Source of the DNA: Scolanthus callimorphus
Taxonomy: Eukaryota; Cnidaria; Anthozoa; Actiniaria; Edwardsiidae
Assembly (NCBI GenBank): GCA_033964015.1
Contig: JAWWUD010000056.1
Span: 744,001 to 808,000 of the forward strand
DNA length: 64,000 bases
Direction: 5' to 3'
Shown piece after piece: positions 11,508 to 21,384 of the stretch (position 1 is its first letter; every line of letters starts with the position of its first letter). A program made the translations under genes and the position numbers. The notes beneath the pieces were generated by a model that did no database searches, was not told the origin of the DNA, and was given only the letters and a program-made list of their open reading frames with translations.

Positions 11508-11739
11508 AAGAATAGATGTCCAGTTAGTTAAAAAGCCGAAATTTGCCAGTTGATTTTTTTCGTACCAAAACAGTTCTAATCATCCACGGTTTATAGCCAA
11601 GTTTCGGCCTCGAAAATCCCCTGAATGAAGAAGGACGTGGAAGACTTCAATACGACTCAGGGCTGGAAATTAACTTGTTTTCTTAGTCCCAGCTGGCGAC
11701 CAAGTGCTAAAAACAATCACTGAGAAGCTTTTTTAATTT

Positions 11740-12902
11740 TTGTGATCTATTTCCATCTCATTGACAGATGGGACAACAGATCGAATGGATCTTTACATTT
11801 CAGAAAGCTTACAGTTTACTTTGGGTAATGTTTACCTATCAAATGGCGTAGATTTCTTATCCACGTGACATTGATGAAGCTAAGAACGAAAATTGATTTC
11901 CAAATAAAGCGAAGCTGGAATATTTATGTTTGATGGGCTATAGATTTGTAAAAGAAAATGAGAGAGTGTGCCCATAAATTGGCAGGCAGACGTGGAGTGG
12001 AAAAATTAATTTCGAGGGAGGAGACAAATTTTCAAAATCCAGGTGAGAGGGATGAAATGAAATGTATTGCTCTTACAATATTACAAGTATGAAGTAATAT
12101 TTGTTTTTGAAACACTGAGTACTTTTTGACAAAATTGATTTTTATTTAGTCACCTGCAAGAAAAACTGATGCACCTGGCATGAGAAATAGGGATTGCGAA
12201 AAAGGTCTTTTGACTGCCGTCAAAAGTCTCTCTATGAAAGCAAGAAAGTCAGAGCCTTGTTTTAAGATCTAGTTTTTACATCGAAACTTCTCTTTCGGCG
12301 ATATAAAACGTACTTGAGCTACACCGCGTGTAACGATTTCTGAAATGTCCTAGAACATCTATTGCTTAGACTACACAAGTTTGGAAAGTACGCCGGAAAC
12401 GTTTTTCGCTGAGAGAGAGGCTTCCATTGTCACAAATCGTTCTGCAATCAAAACAAGAAGAGTTGGAACCGACTCAAGTGTTTGCGCCTGTTGTATTTTG
12501 AAGAAGACGGTCTTTTTCTGAGAAAACTCATCTTTAAGAGCATCAACATTAGTCCTATAACACCCTTTCCTTGGATTACTTCACACTAGCTTTTGGAAAG
12601 TCCGGGAACGAATCGTTTTTGACTGAGAAAAACTTCCATTTTCACTTAGGTGGCAAATCTTTCCGAGTTTTCCGCCTCAACCCGTCTGTGTTTGCGTCCG
12701 CTGCAATATAAGACATTATACAGAAATTTCACTTGAAGAAGACGATCTTTTCTGAGAAAACGCATCTTAGTACATCATTTCTCAGAATTATCATCTACAT
12801 ATCAGGAGCAAATAATACCAAGAAGCAAGATACATAAGGATTATTAGCGGATTTGATTATAGACTTCGACTCTCTGTGACTTAACTCTACAAATCTAAAG
12901 TT
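11740..12902 (+). promoter_or_regulatory. 5' region of GPCR copy 1 with a TATA box at 12302-12308
   Basis: CGGCGATATAAAACGTA gives a good TATA box about 600 bp before the ATG. The same module, from a TGCACCTG motif through AAGATCTA and TATAAAA to AACGATTTCTGAA, recurs upstream of copies 2 and 3, which supports a conserved promoter. Between the TATA and the ATG two diverged direct repeats of about 240 bp share GAAGAAGACG(G/A)TCTTTT and CTGAGAAAAC. The long leader could hold an intron. The start site itself is inference. Confidence 0.45.
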
Positions 12903-13913
12903 ATGGAAGACGCCAGTTTCTTTGAATTCACCTTTTTAGACTTTACGCTACCAAGTATTAACACAACTTATGAAGTCAAGGAAACGGATCTTATTTCTGG
13001 AATGCTTGTCCTCTACGGCACTCTGGCAGGTTTCTCGATTTTCGGCAATGGGGCAGTGCTAGTTGCCTACGTGTGGGATCCGAAGAGAAATCTGAAGTGC
13101 GTGCCAACGAACTTACTGATAGCAACTTTAAGTTTCTTTGATCTTTTAACAGGACTAATCATTTTGCTTCCACTAACAGTAATACACTATGACATTCGAA
13201 AATTCCAGCAAACCGCGAGCTCAAGCAAGTTCTTCTTATACAGACTCTTAGCTCCATTGACTTCGTTTTTTTCTTTCGCTTCCCTCCTCCTCTTGGTTGT
13301 CATGACTACCGACCGTTACCTCGCAGTCACAAAACCTTTGAGATACAAACTTTTGGTGACGAAGCGAAGAATTCTTGCCGTTGTGATTTGCATTTTTTTG
13401 TACTCTGGCGCGACCAATGTTCCATTTTGCTTGAAGCCAAAATGGTATATTTTCTACGTTGTCTTCATCGGCGGCCATGTTATTCTGTCTGCTCTTCTCT
13501 TCATTGGTCTTTATACAAGAATGGTGGTCTCCATGCGGAATCAAACGCATTCACTAAAACAACAAACCGCTGACTCCGGGCCAGGTGCTCGTCGGCTCAT
13601 CCTTCAAAGGGAGCGAAAAGTGACCATCGCAGTTGCCATAGTGATGATATTTTTTCTGCTCTCCTTCATGCCAGTCTTCGCAACTTCTACCATGCTACTC
13701 TCGCGATACACTGGTGAAAGTGTCTATACAGCTTATTATGTCTCGTGTATTCTTTGCCTATCTACGCCCGCTACCAATCCTATTGTGTACAGCCTGAGGC
13801 TGGAAAAATTCCGACAGGCATTCTCGGTTATCATCTGTATTATCAGCAAGCAAATCACAAATTTTTTCAACTATTTAGCGCGATTCAGGAGCTTTGTCAT
13901 GAGTCTTCCATGA
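12903..13913 (+). CDS. Orphan class A GPCR, tandem copy 1
   Basis: A 336-residue, intronless, seven-helix receptor of the plasma membrane. Landmarks are an N-glycosylation site at Asn20, Asn49 in TM1, Asp80 in TM2, the TDRYLAV motif at 136-142 after TM3, a basic third loop ending RERKVTIA, TM6 with LSFMP in place of the usual CWxP, and TM7 with NPIVY at 292-296. The usual TM3 cysteine position holds a Tyr, the second extracellular loop is very short and TM5 has no proline. These features are known from the melanocortin/EDG/cannabinoid group. The ligand is unknown. From residue 33 on the protein is identical to copies 2 and 3. Before that it differs at many residues, starting MEDASFFEF. A poly(A) signal follows at 13996-14005. 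Confidence 0.9.
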   Translation: MEDASFFEFTFLDFTLPSINTTYEVKETDLISGMLVLYGTLAGFSIFGNGAVLVAYVWDPKRNLKCVPTNLLIATLSFFDLLTGLIILLPLTVIHYDIRKFQQTASSSKFFLYRLLAPLTSFFSFASLLLLVVMTTDRYLAVTKPLRYKLLVTKRRILAVVICIFLYSGATNVPFCLKPKWYIFYVVFIGGHVILSALLFIGLYTRMVVSMRNQTHSLKQQTADSGPGARRLILQRERKVTIAVAIVMIFFLLSFMPVFATSTMLLSRYTGESVYTAYYVSCILCLSTPATNPIVYSLRLEKFRQAFSVIICIISKQITNFFNYLARFRSFVMSLP

Positions 13914-13995
13914 GTCGTTCAGGCATATCCAGCTGATGTGCTTTCACATAGAAAGTAATGTAACTTATATGTTTAAGGTGTATATAAGGTTTATT

Positions 13996-14005
13996 AATAA
14001 ATAAA
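13996..14005 (+). terminator. Poly(A) signal of GPCR copy 1
   Basis: Two overlapping AATAAA hexamers in TTAATAAATAAATG lie about 85 bp after the stop codon on the coding strand. The same sequence recurs after copy 2 at about 17732-17741. Confidence 0.6.
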
Positions 14006-14769
14006 TGTATTCAGCCAAGAGTTTATATTAAACCAAGGGGAGGAACCTCCCATATTAGGTTCTTCATCATCTGTGCCAGAAACGTGTATGTTTATAGAAA
14101 AGCATTTTTCCATTAAAAAAATGTATTGACACTTGCAGTTTTTTCCATTCGAAGAATCCAGTAAAAAGTGTTAAACACGAGGTTCCGATATAAAAGAAGC
14201 GGGCCCGCCTTTGATTGTCAGCTGCCACTCAACTGTCGAAGAGTTAACATCCCTGTGGCGAGAAATTCAAAACGCGAGTTTTTGAATTGAATACTCATGG
14301 CAAGCGGTGAAATGAAATTTCAAAGTTCACCACCCAGAGTACTGTAAACTCCTATTAGAGTACCCCGTAGCAAACTGCTGATGGACGCACTAATTAATGA
14401 TTAAAAGACGGCTATTGGAAGTGCGGGTAATATATGTTTTATCCATTTCTATCTCATTTTTCAGATGCACTATTTATGGAGGCTGCTTAAATACAAACCA
14501 ATTTTTTGTTGACTAGAGATCAAATTAATTAATCTGCAAAATTTCGAAAGCTTACAGTTTACTTTAAATGCTTACCTGTTAATCAAATATATGGCGTAAT
14601 TTTCTTATCCACATGACATTAATAAAACTAAGGACATATATTCAAGAAACCTTTTCGCAGCCAGAAGTGTCAATTATAAAGTGGAAAGTTTCATTTCGAG
14701 GGAAGAGACTGCAATTTCAAAATCATACATGAGTTTTGAAATTAAGTAAGGCTTTCACTATATGACAAG

Positions 14770-15089
14770 TACTACTCTTCCCAGTAGACCGTTACACCTC
14801 TCGGTTTTTCAGCCTGCCGGCGGCAGTCTAAAATTGATCGCGTGATCACTTTTTCTGTACCACGTGATGAGCTGCTTATGTACCACGTGATCAATGTTTG
14901 TGGGCGTAAACTTTGAGAGTTCATTGTTTTTCTGCATTCCAACGAAGTCTACGCCCAAAACGGTTGATCACGTGGTACACAAGCAACCCATCACGTGGTA
15001 CAAAAAAGTTGATCACGCGATCAATTTTAGACTGCCGCCGGCGGGCAGAAAAATCGACAGGTGTAACGGTCTACTGGGTAGAGTAGTAT
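14770..15089. mobile_element. Palindromic MITE with four CACGTG E-boxes (first copy)
   Basis: A nearly full-length inverted repeat. The left arm begins CCAGTAGACCGTTACACCT and the right arm ends AGGTGTAACGGTCTACTGG, with TACTACTC/GAGTAGTA in the flanks. Inside, GATCGCGTGATCA and four palindromic CACGTG boxes at 14861, 14884, 14969 and 14992 are symmetric about the centre. It is absent from the equivalent place upstream of copy 1, so it inserted after the older duplication and was then co-duplicated to 18506-18825. Confidence 0.7.
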
Positions 15090-15149
15090 GAAGTAGTATT
15101 TGTTTCAATACAGTGAGTAAATTTTGACAAGATTGATCTTTATCTATCT

Positions 15150-15370
15150 AGTCACCTACGAGAAATATAGTGCACCTGTCACGATAAATAGGGATTACGA
15201 AAGAGTTTTGTCAATCCAACTGCGATTGGGAAAATGAACTTGCGATAAAGGTCTCTTAATGAAAGCAAGAACATCGGAGCCTTGTTTTAAGATCTAATTT
15301 TTACACTGAACCTTCTGTTATTTCGGCGATATAAAACGTATTAGCTACATGTGTAACGATTTCTGAAGTC
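15150..15370 (+). promoter_or_regulatory. Promoter-like module without its own gene, TATA at 15330-15336
   Basis: This block matches the upstream module of GPCR copy 1 (GTGCACCTG, GGGATTACGAAAG, GCAAGAACATCGGAGCC, TAAGATCTA, GGCGATATAAAACGTA, AACGATTTCTGAAG). It is followed by 450 bp of unrelated sequence and not by a receptor. A second module nearer to copy 2 carries a TATA at 16066. It may be the relic of a lost receptor or a second, distal promoter. Confidence 0.4.
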
Positions 15371-15799
15371 AAATTTATTCTTTTCAATTTCTGGTCTTTT
15401 GAACACATTTCAAAGGAATAAAGTTCACGTCATTCAAGGAAAACATGCATAATTGGACTTATTAAAAGGGTCTATACTTGAGGATCTTGAGATATTGTAT
15501 TCTTCCTGCGACACCTATGGTGCTCCGCTCTGCGGGCTTAGGCCGCTAAGGAGCTCCGCTAATACACTATTGAAACAACACTGAACACTTTTTAATTAAG
15601 TTTATTTAGCAAGGGTGTCGTAACTTTAATTATACTTTTTTGTTAATATTGAATATTTTTTATCAGATTTACCTTTCAGCTTGCTTGAGCCTTTGAAAAT
15701 TAAATTAAATATTTAATTAAAATTACCCCCAATGGGTTGAAGATTCGTTCCACATGATATCTCAGAAAGACATGGCGTCAACGATCCTGTTCTAATTTT

Positions 15800-16638
15800 C
15801 AAAATCACACTTGGGATATGAAATGTATTGTAATGCTTTCACAATATGACAAGTATGAAGCAATATTTGTTTTTGAAACACTGAGTTCTTTTTGACAAAA
15901 TTGATTTTTATTTAGTTACCTGCAAGAAGAAGTGATGCACCTGCCACGAGAAAAAGGGATTACGAAAGAGGTCGTTTGACTGCCGTCAAAAGTCTCTATG
16001 AAAGCAAGAAAGCCAGAGCCTTGGTTTAAGATCTAGTTTTTACATTGAACCTTCTATTTCGACGATATAAAACGTAATAGCTACACGTTTAACGATTTCT
16101 GAAATGTCCTAGACTATCTATTGCTTGGACTACACAATTTTTGAAAGTACGGGAAGCGTTTTCTGCACTGAGAAAGATTTACATTGTCACAATTTTTTCC
16201 GCAATTAAAACAAGAACAGTTGGAATCGAGTCAAGTTAATTGCATTTTGAAGAAGACGATCTTTTTCTGAGAAAACTTATCTTTAAGAGCATCAACGTTA
16301 GTCCTATGACACCCATTCCTTGGACTACTTGCTACTACACACTTTTGGTAAGTCCGGAAAACGTTTTTGACTGAGGAAAGACTTGTATTGTCACTTTGGT
16401 GACAAATCTTTCCGCAAAACAAGATAAGGTGGAACCGTGTTTGCGTCCGCGGCAATATTAGACAGTGTGCAGAAATTTCAAGTGAAGAAGACGATCTTTT
16501 CTGAGAAAACGCATCTTATTATTTCTCAGAATTATCATCTACTCACCAGGAGCATAAAATAGCAAGATACTAAAAAGGTATTCTTAGCGGATTAGTTACA
16601 AACTTCGACTCTGTGACTAGCTATACAAATCTAAAGTT
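15800..16638 (+). promoter_or_regulatory. 5' region of GPCR copy 2, TATA at 16066-16072
   Basis: It carries the conserved module ending GACGATATAAAACGTAATAG and AACGATTTCTGAAATG, then diverged repeats containing GAAGAAGACGATCTTTT and CTGAGAAAAC, and the leader CAAATCTAAAGTT before the ATG. It is homologous to the region before copy 1 but clearly diverged, and almost identical to that of copy 3. Confidence 0.45.
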
Positions 16639-17649
16639 ATGGAGGAGGCCAGTTTCTTTGACTTCACCTTTCCAGACTCTTTGCTACCCAGTGCCAACAC
16701 AACGTATGAAGTCAAGAAAACAGAGATTATTTATGGAATGCTTGTCCTCTACGGCACTCTGGCTGGTTTCTCGATTTTCGGCAATGGGGCAGTGCTAGTT
16801 GCCTACGTGTGGGATCCGAAGAGAAATCTGAAGTGCGTGCCAACGAACTTACTGATAGCAACTTTAAGTTTCTTTGATCTTTTAACAGGACTGATCATTT
16901 TGCTTCCACTAACAGTAATACACTATGACATTCGAAAATTCCAGCAAACCGCGAGCTCAAGCAAGTTCTTCTTATACAGACTCTTAGCTCCATTGACTTC
17001 GTTTTTTTCTTTCGCTTCCCTCCTCCTCTTGGTTGTCATGACTACCGACCGTTACCTCGCAGTCACAAAACCTTTGAGATACAAACTTTTGGTGACGAAG
17101 CGAAGAATTCTTGCCGTTGTGATTTGCATTTTTTTGTACTCTGGCGCGACCAATGTTCCATTTTGCTTGAAGCCAAAATGGTATATTTTCTACGTTGTCT
17201 TCATCGGCGGCCATGTTATTCTGTCTGCTCTTCTCTTCATTGGTCTTTATACAAGAATGGTGGTCTCCATGCGGAATCAAACGCATTCACTAAAACAACA
17301 AACCGCTGACTCCGGGCCAGGTGCTCGTCGGCTCATCCTTCAAAGGGAGCGAAAAGTGACCATCGCAGTTGCCATAGTGATGATATTTTTTCTGCTCTCC
17401 TTCATGCCAGTTTTCGCAACTTCTACCATGCTACTCTCGCGATACACTGGTGAAAGTGTCTATACAGCTTATTATGTCTCGTGTATTCTTTGCCTATCTA
17501 CGCCCGCTACCAATCCTATTGTGTACAGCCTGAGGCTGGAAAAATTCCGACAGGCATTCTCGGTTATCATCTGTATTATCAGCAAGCAAATCACAAATTT
17601 TTTCAACTATTTAGCGCGATTCAGGAGCTTTGTCATGAGTCTTCCATGA
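16639..17649 (+). CDS. Orphan class A GPCR, tandem copy 2
   Basis: A 336-residue intronless receptor of the same family as copy 1. It starts MEEASFFDFTFPDS with an N-glycosylation site at Asn20. It has the same TDRYLAV, RERKVTIA and NPIVY motifs and the same lack of the TM3 cysteine and TM5 proline. The protein is identical to copy 3 throughout and to copy 1 after residue 33. The visible base differences from copy 1 in the core are synonymous, for example GCA to GCT in TM1, CTA to CTG in TM2 and GTC to GTT in TM6. It sits inside the 3.7-kb tandem unit and has its own TATA-bearing upstream region and downstream AATAAA. Confidence 0.9.
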   Translation: MEEASFFDFTFPDSLLPSANTTYEVKKTEIIYGMLVLYGTLAGFSIFGNGAVLVAYVWDPKRNLKCVPTNLLIATLSFFDLLTGLIILLPLTVIHYDIRKFQQTASSSKFFLYRLLAPLTSFFSFASLLLLVVMTTDRYLAVTKPLRYKLLVTKRRILAVVICIFLYSGATNVPFCLKPKWYIFYVVFIGGHVILSALLFIGLYTRMVVSMRNQTHSLKQQTADSGPGARRLILQRERKVTIAVAIVMIFFLLSFMPVFATSTMLLSRYTGESVYTAYYVSCILCLSTPATNPIVYSLRLEKFRQAFSVIICIISKQITNFFNYLARFRSFVMSLP

Positions 17650-17731
17650 GTCGTTCAGGCATATCCAGCTGATGTGCTTTCACATAGAAAGTAATGTAAC
17701 TTATATGTTTAAGGTGTATATAAGGTTTATT

Positions 17732-17741
17732 AATAAATAAA
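17732..17741 (+). terminator. Poly(A) signal of GPCR copy 2
   Basis: The same TTAATAAATAAATG as after copy 1, at the same distance from the stop codon. Confidence 0.55.
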
Positions 17742-18505
17742 TGTATTCAGCCAAGAGTTTATATTAAACCAAGGGGAGGAACCTCCCATATTAGGTTCTT
17801 CCTCATCTGTGCCAGAAACGTGTATGTTTATAGAAAAGCATTTTTCCATTAAAAAAATGTATTGACACTTGCAGTTTTTTCCATTCGAAGAATCCAGTAA
17901 AAAGTGTTGAACACGAGGTTCCGATATAAAAGAAGCGGGCCCGCCTTTGATTGTCAGCTGCCACTCAACTGTCGAAGAGTTAACATCCCTGTGGCGAGAA
18001 ATTCAAAACGCGAGTTTTTGAATTGAATACTCATGGCAAGCGGTGAAATGAAATTTCAAAGTTCACCACCCAGAGTACTGTAAACTCCTATTAGAGTACC
18101 CCGTAGCAAACTGCTGATGGACGCACTAATTAATGATTAAAAGACGGCTATTGGAAGTGCGGGTAATATATGTTTTATCCATTTCTATCTCATTTTTCAG
18201 ATGCACTATTTATGGAGGCTGCTTAAATACAAACCAATTTTTTGTTGACTAGAGATCAAATTAATTAATCTGCAAAATTTCGAAAGCTTACAGTTTACTT
18301 TAAATGCTTACCTGTTAATCAAATATATGGCGTAATTTTCTTATCCACATGACATTAATAAAACTAAGGACATATATTCAAGAAACCTTTTCGCAGCCAG
18401 AAGTGTCAATTATAAAGTGGAAAGTTTCATTTCGAGGGAAGAGACTGCAATTTCAAAATCATACATGAGTTTTGAAATTAAGTAAGGCTTTCACTATATG
18501 ACAAG

Positions 18506-18825
18506 TACTACTCTTCCCAGTAGACCGTTACACCTCTCGGTTTTTCAGCCTGCCGGCGGCAGTCTAAAATTGATCGCGTGATCACTTTTTCTGTACCACG
18601 TGATGAGCTGCTTATGTACCACGTGATCAATGTTTGTGGGCGTAAACTTTGAGAGTTCATTGTTTTTCTGCATTCCAACGAAGTCTACGCCCAAAACGGT
18701 TGATCACGTGGTACACAAGCAACCCATCACGTGGTACAAAAAAGTTGATCACGCGATCAATTTTAGACTGCCGCCGGCGGGCAGAAAAATCGACAGGTGT
18801 AACGGTCTACTGGGTAGAGTAGTAT
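18506..18825. mobile_element. Palindromic E-box MITE (second, co-duplicated copy)
   Basis: It is the same element as 14770-15089 with the same flanks, carried along by the segmental duplication and not inserted independently. All four CACGTG boxes are preserved. Confidence 0.7.
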
Positions 18826-18885
18826 GAAGTAGTATTTGTTTCAATACAGTGAGTAAATTTTGACAAGATTGATCTTTATCTATCT

Positions 18886-19106
18886 AGTCACCTACGAGAA
18901 ATATAGTGCACCTGTCACGATAAATAGGGATTACGAAAGAGTTTTGTCAATCCAACTGCGATTGGAAAAATGAACTTGCGATAAAGGTCTCTTAATGAAA
19001 GCAAGAACATCGGAGCCTTGTTTTAAGATCTAATTTGTACACTGAACCTTCTGTTATTTCGGCGATATAAAACGTATTAGCTACATGTGTAACGATTTCT
19101 GAAGTC
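18886..19106 (+). promoter_or_regulatory. Second gene-less promoter-like module, TATA at 19066-19072
   Basis: The duplicate of the module at 15150-15370. One base differs near the AAGATCTAATTTGTACAC segment. As in the first unit, no receptor follows directly. Confidence 0.38.
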
Positions 19107-19535
19107 AAATTTATTCTTTTCAATTTCTGGTCTTTTGAACACATTTCAAAGGAATAAAGTTCACGTCATTCAAGGAAAACATGCATAATTGGACTTATTA
19201 AAAGGGTCTATACTTGAGGATCTTGAGATATTGTATTCTTCCTGCGACACCTATGGTGCTCCGCTCTGCGGCTTAGGCCGCTAAGGAGCTCCGCTAATAC
19301 ACTATTGAAACAACACTGAACACTTTTTAATTAAGTTTATTTAGCAAGGGTGTCGTAACTTTAATTATACTTTTTTGTTAATATTGAATATTTTTTATCA
19401 GATTTACCTTTCAGCTTGCTTGAGCCTTTGAAAATTAAATTAAATATTTAATTAAAATTACCCCCAATGGGTTGAAGATTCGTTCCACATGATATCTCAG
19501 AAAGACATGGCGTCAACGATCCTGTTCTAATTTTC

Positions 19536-20373
19536 AAAATCACACTTGGGATATGAAATGTATTGTAATGCTTTCACAATATGACAAGTATGAAGCAATA
19601 TTTGTTTTTGAAACACTGAGTTCTTTTTGACAAAATTGATTTTTATTTAGTTACCTGCAAGAAGAAGTGATGCACCTGCCACGAGAAAAAGGGATTACGA
19701 AAGAGGTCGTTTGACTGCCGTCAAAAGTCTCTATGAAAGCAAGAAAGCCAGAGCCTTGGTTTAAGATCTAGTTTTTACATTGAACCTTCTATTTCGACGA
19801 TATAAAACGTAATAGCTACACGTTTAACGATTTCTGAAATGTCCTAGACTATCTATTGCTTGGACTACACAATTTTTGAAAGTACGGGAAGCGTTTTCTG
19901 CACTGAGAAAGATTTACATTGTCACAATTTTTTCCGCAATTAAAACAAGAACAGTTGGAATCGAGTCAAGTTAATTGCATTTTGAAGAAGACGATCTTTT
20001 TCTGAGAAAACTTATCTTTAAGAGCATCAACGTTAGTCCTATGACACCCATTCCTTGGACTACTTGCTACTACACACTTTTGGTAAGTCCGGAAAACGTT
20101 TTTGACTGAGGAAAGACTTGTATTGTCACTTTGGTGACAAATCTTTCCGCAAAACAAGATAAGGTGGAACCGTGTTTGCGTCCGCGGCAATATTAGACAG
20201 TGTGCAGAAATTTCAAGTGAAGAAGACGATCTTTTCTGAGAAAACGCATCTTATTATTTCTCAGAATTATCATCTACTCACCAGGAGCATAAAATAGCAA
20301 GATACTAAAAAGGTATTCTTAGCGGATTAGTTACAAACTTCGACTCTGTGACTAGCTATACAAATCTAAAGTT
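19536..20373 (+). promoter_or_regulatory. 5' region of GPCR copy 3, TATA at 19801-19807
   Basis: Practically identical to the region before copy 2, including GACGATATAAAACGTAATAG and the CAAATCTAAAGTT leader before the ATG. Copies 2 and 3 should therefore share the same cis-regulation. Confidence 0.45.
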
Positions 20374-21384
20374 ATGGAGGAGGCCAGTTTCTTTGACTTC
20401 ACCTTTCCAGACTCTTTGCTACCCAGTGCCAACACAACGTATGAAGTCAAGAAAACAGAGATTATTTATGGAATGCTTGTCCTCTACGGCACTCTGGCTG
20501 GTTTCTCGATTTTCGGCAATGGGGCAGTGCTAGTTGCCTACGTGTGGGATCCGAAGAGAAATCTGAAGTGCGTGCCAACGAACTTACTGATAGCAACTTT
20601 AAGTTTCTTTGATCTTTTAACAGGACTGATCATTTTGCTTCCACTAACAGTAATACACTATGACATTCGAAAATTCCAGCAAACCGCGAGCTCAAGCAAG
20701 TTCTTCTTATACAGACTCTTAGCTCCATTGACTTCGTTTTTTTCTTTCGCTTCCCTCCTCCTCTTGGTTGTCATGACTACCGACCGTTACCTCGCAGTCA
20801 CAAAACCTTTGAGATACAAACTTTTGGTGACGAAGCGAAGAATTCTTGCCGTTGTGATTTGCATTTTTTTGTACTCTGGCGCGACCAATGTTCCATTTTG
20901 CTTGAAGCCAAAATGGTATATTTTCTACGTTGTCTTCATCGGCGGCCATGTTATTCTGTCTGCTCTTCTCTTCATTGGTCTTTATACAAGAATGGTGGTC
21001 TCCATGCGGAATCAAACGCATTCACTAAAACAACAAACCGCTGACTCCGGGCCAGGTGCTCGTCGGCTCATCCTTCAAAGGGAGCGAAAAGTGACCATCG
21101 CAGTTGCCATAGTGATGATATTTTTTCTGCTCTCCTTCATGCCAGTCTTCGCAACTTCTACCATGCTACTCTCGCGATACACTGGTGAAAGTGTCTATAC
21201 AGCTTATTATGTCTCGTGTATTCTTTGCCTATCTACGCCCGCTACCAATCCTATTGTGTACAGCCTGAGGCTGGAAAAATTCCGACAGGCATTCTCAGTT
21301 ATCATCTGTATTATCAGCAAGCAAATCACAAATTTTTTCAACTATTTAGCGCGATTCAGGAGCTTTGTCATGAGTCTTCCATGA
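20374..21384 (+). CDS. Orphan class A GPCR, tandem copy 3
   Basis: A 336-residue intronless receptor whose protein is identical to copy 2. One synonymous change near the C-terminus (TCG to TCA) and a GTC/GTT difference in TM6 distinguish the genes. All the family features described for copy 1 apply. The 3' flank diverges from the other copies right after the stop codon, so this copy keeps the original 3' end of the array and lacks the TTAATAAATAAATG signal. Confidence 0.9.
   Translation: MEEASFFDFTFPDSLLPSANTTYEVKKTEIIYGMLVLYGTLAGFSIFGNGAVLVAYVWDPKRNLKCVPTNLLIATLSFFDLLTGLIILLPLTVIHYDIRKFQQTASSSKFFLYRLLAPLTSFFSFASLLLLVVMTTDRYLAVTKPLRYKLLVTKRRILAVVICIFLYSGATNVPFCLKPKWYIFYVVFIGGHVILSALLFIGLYTRMVVSMRNQTHSLKQQTADSGPGARRLILQRERKVTIAVAIVMIFFLLSFMPVFATSTMLLSRYTGESVYTAYYVSCILCLSTPATNPIVYSLRLEKFRQAFSVIICIISKQITNFFNYLARFRSFVMSLP

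Larger units (their letters stand above)
13000..16735 (+). repeat. Tandem 3.7-kb segmental duplication, unit 1
   Basis: The segment from early in the coding region of GPCR copy 1 to the same point in copy 2 is repeated almost perfectly by 16736-20470, with offsets of 3736 and 3735 bases. Only a handful of differences are visible over the non-coding part: a T/G at about 15300, an A/G at about 14175, and one base missing at about 19270. The unit therefore contains a receptor core, its 3' flank, a MITE and the promoter plus N-terminal codons of the next gene. Confidence 0.85.
16736..20470 (+). repeat. Tandem 3.7-kb segmental duplication, unit 2
   Basis: This is the second unit of the array, near-identical to 13000-16735. 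After copy 3 the similarity stops at about 21387, just past the stop codon, so the array ends there. An assembly artefact from two haplotypes cannot be excluded from sequence alone. Confidence 0.85.

Noticed and set aside
13248..13550. Minus-strand frames inside the receptor genes (also at 16984 and 20719)
   Set aside because: They are shadows of the GPCR coding sequence, repeated only because the genes are.
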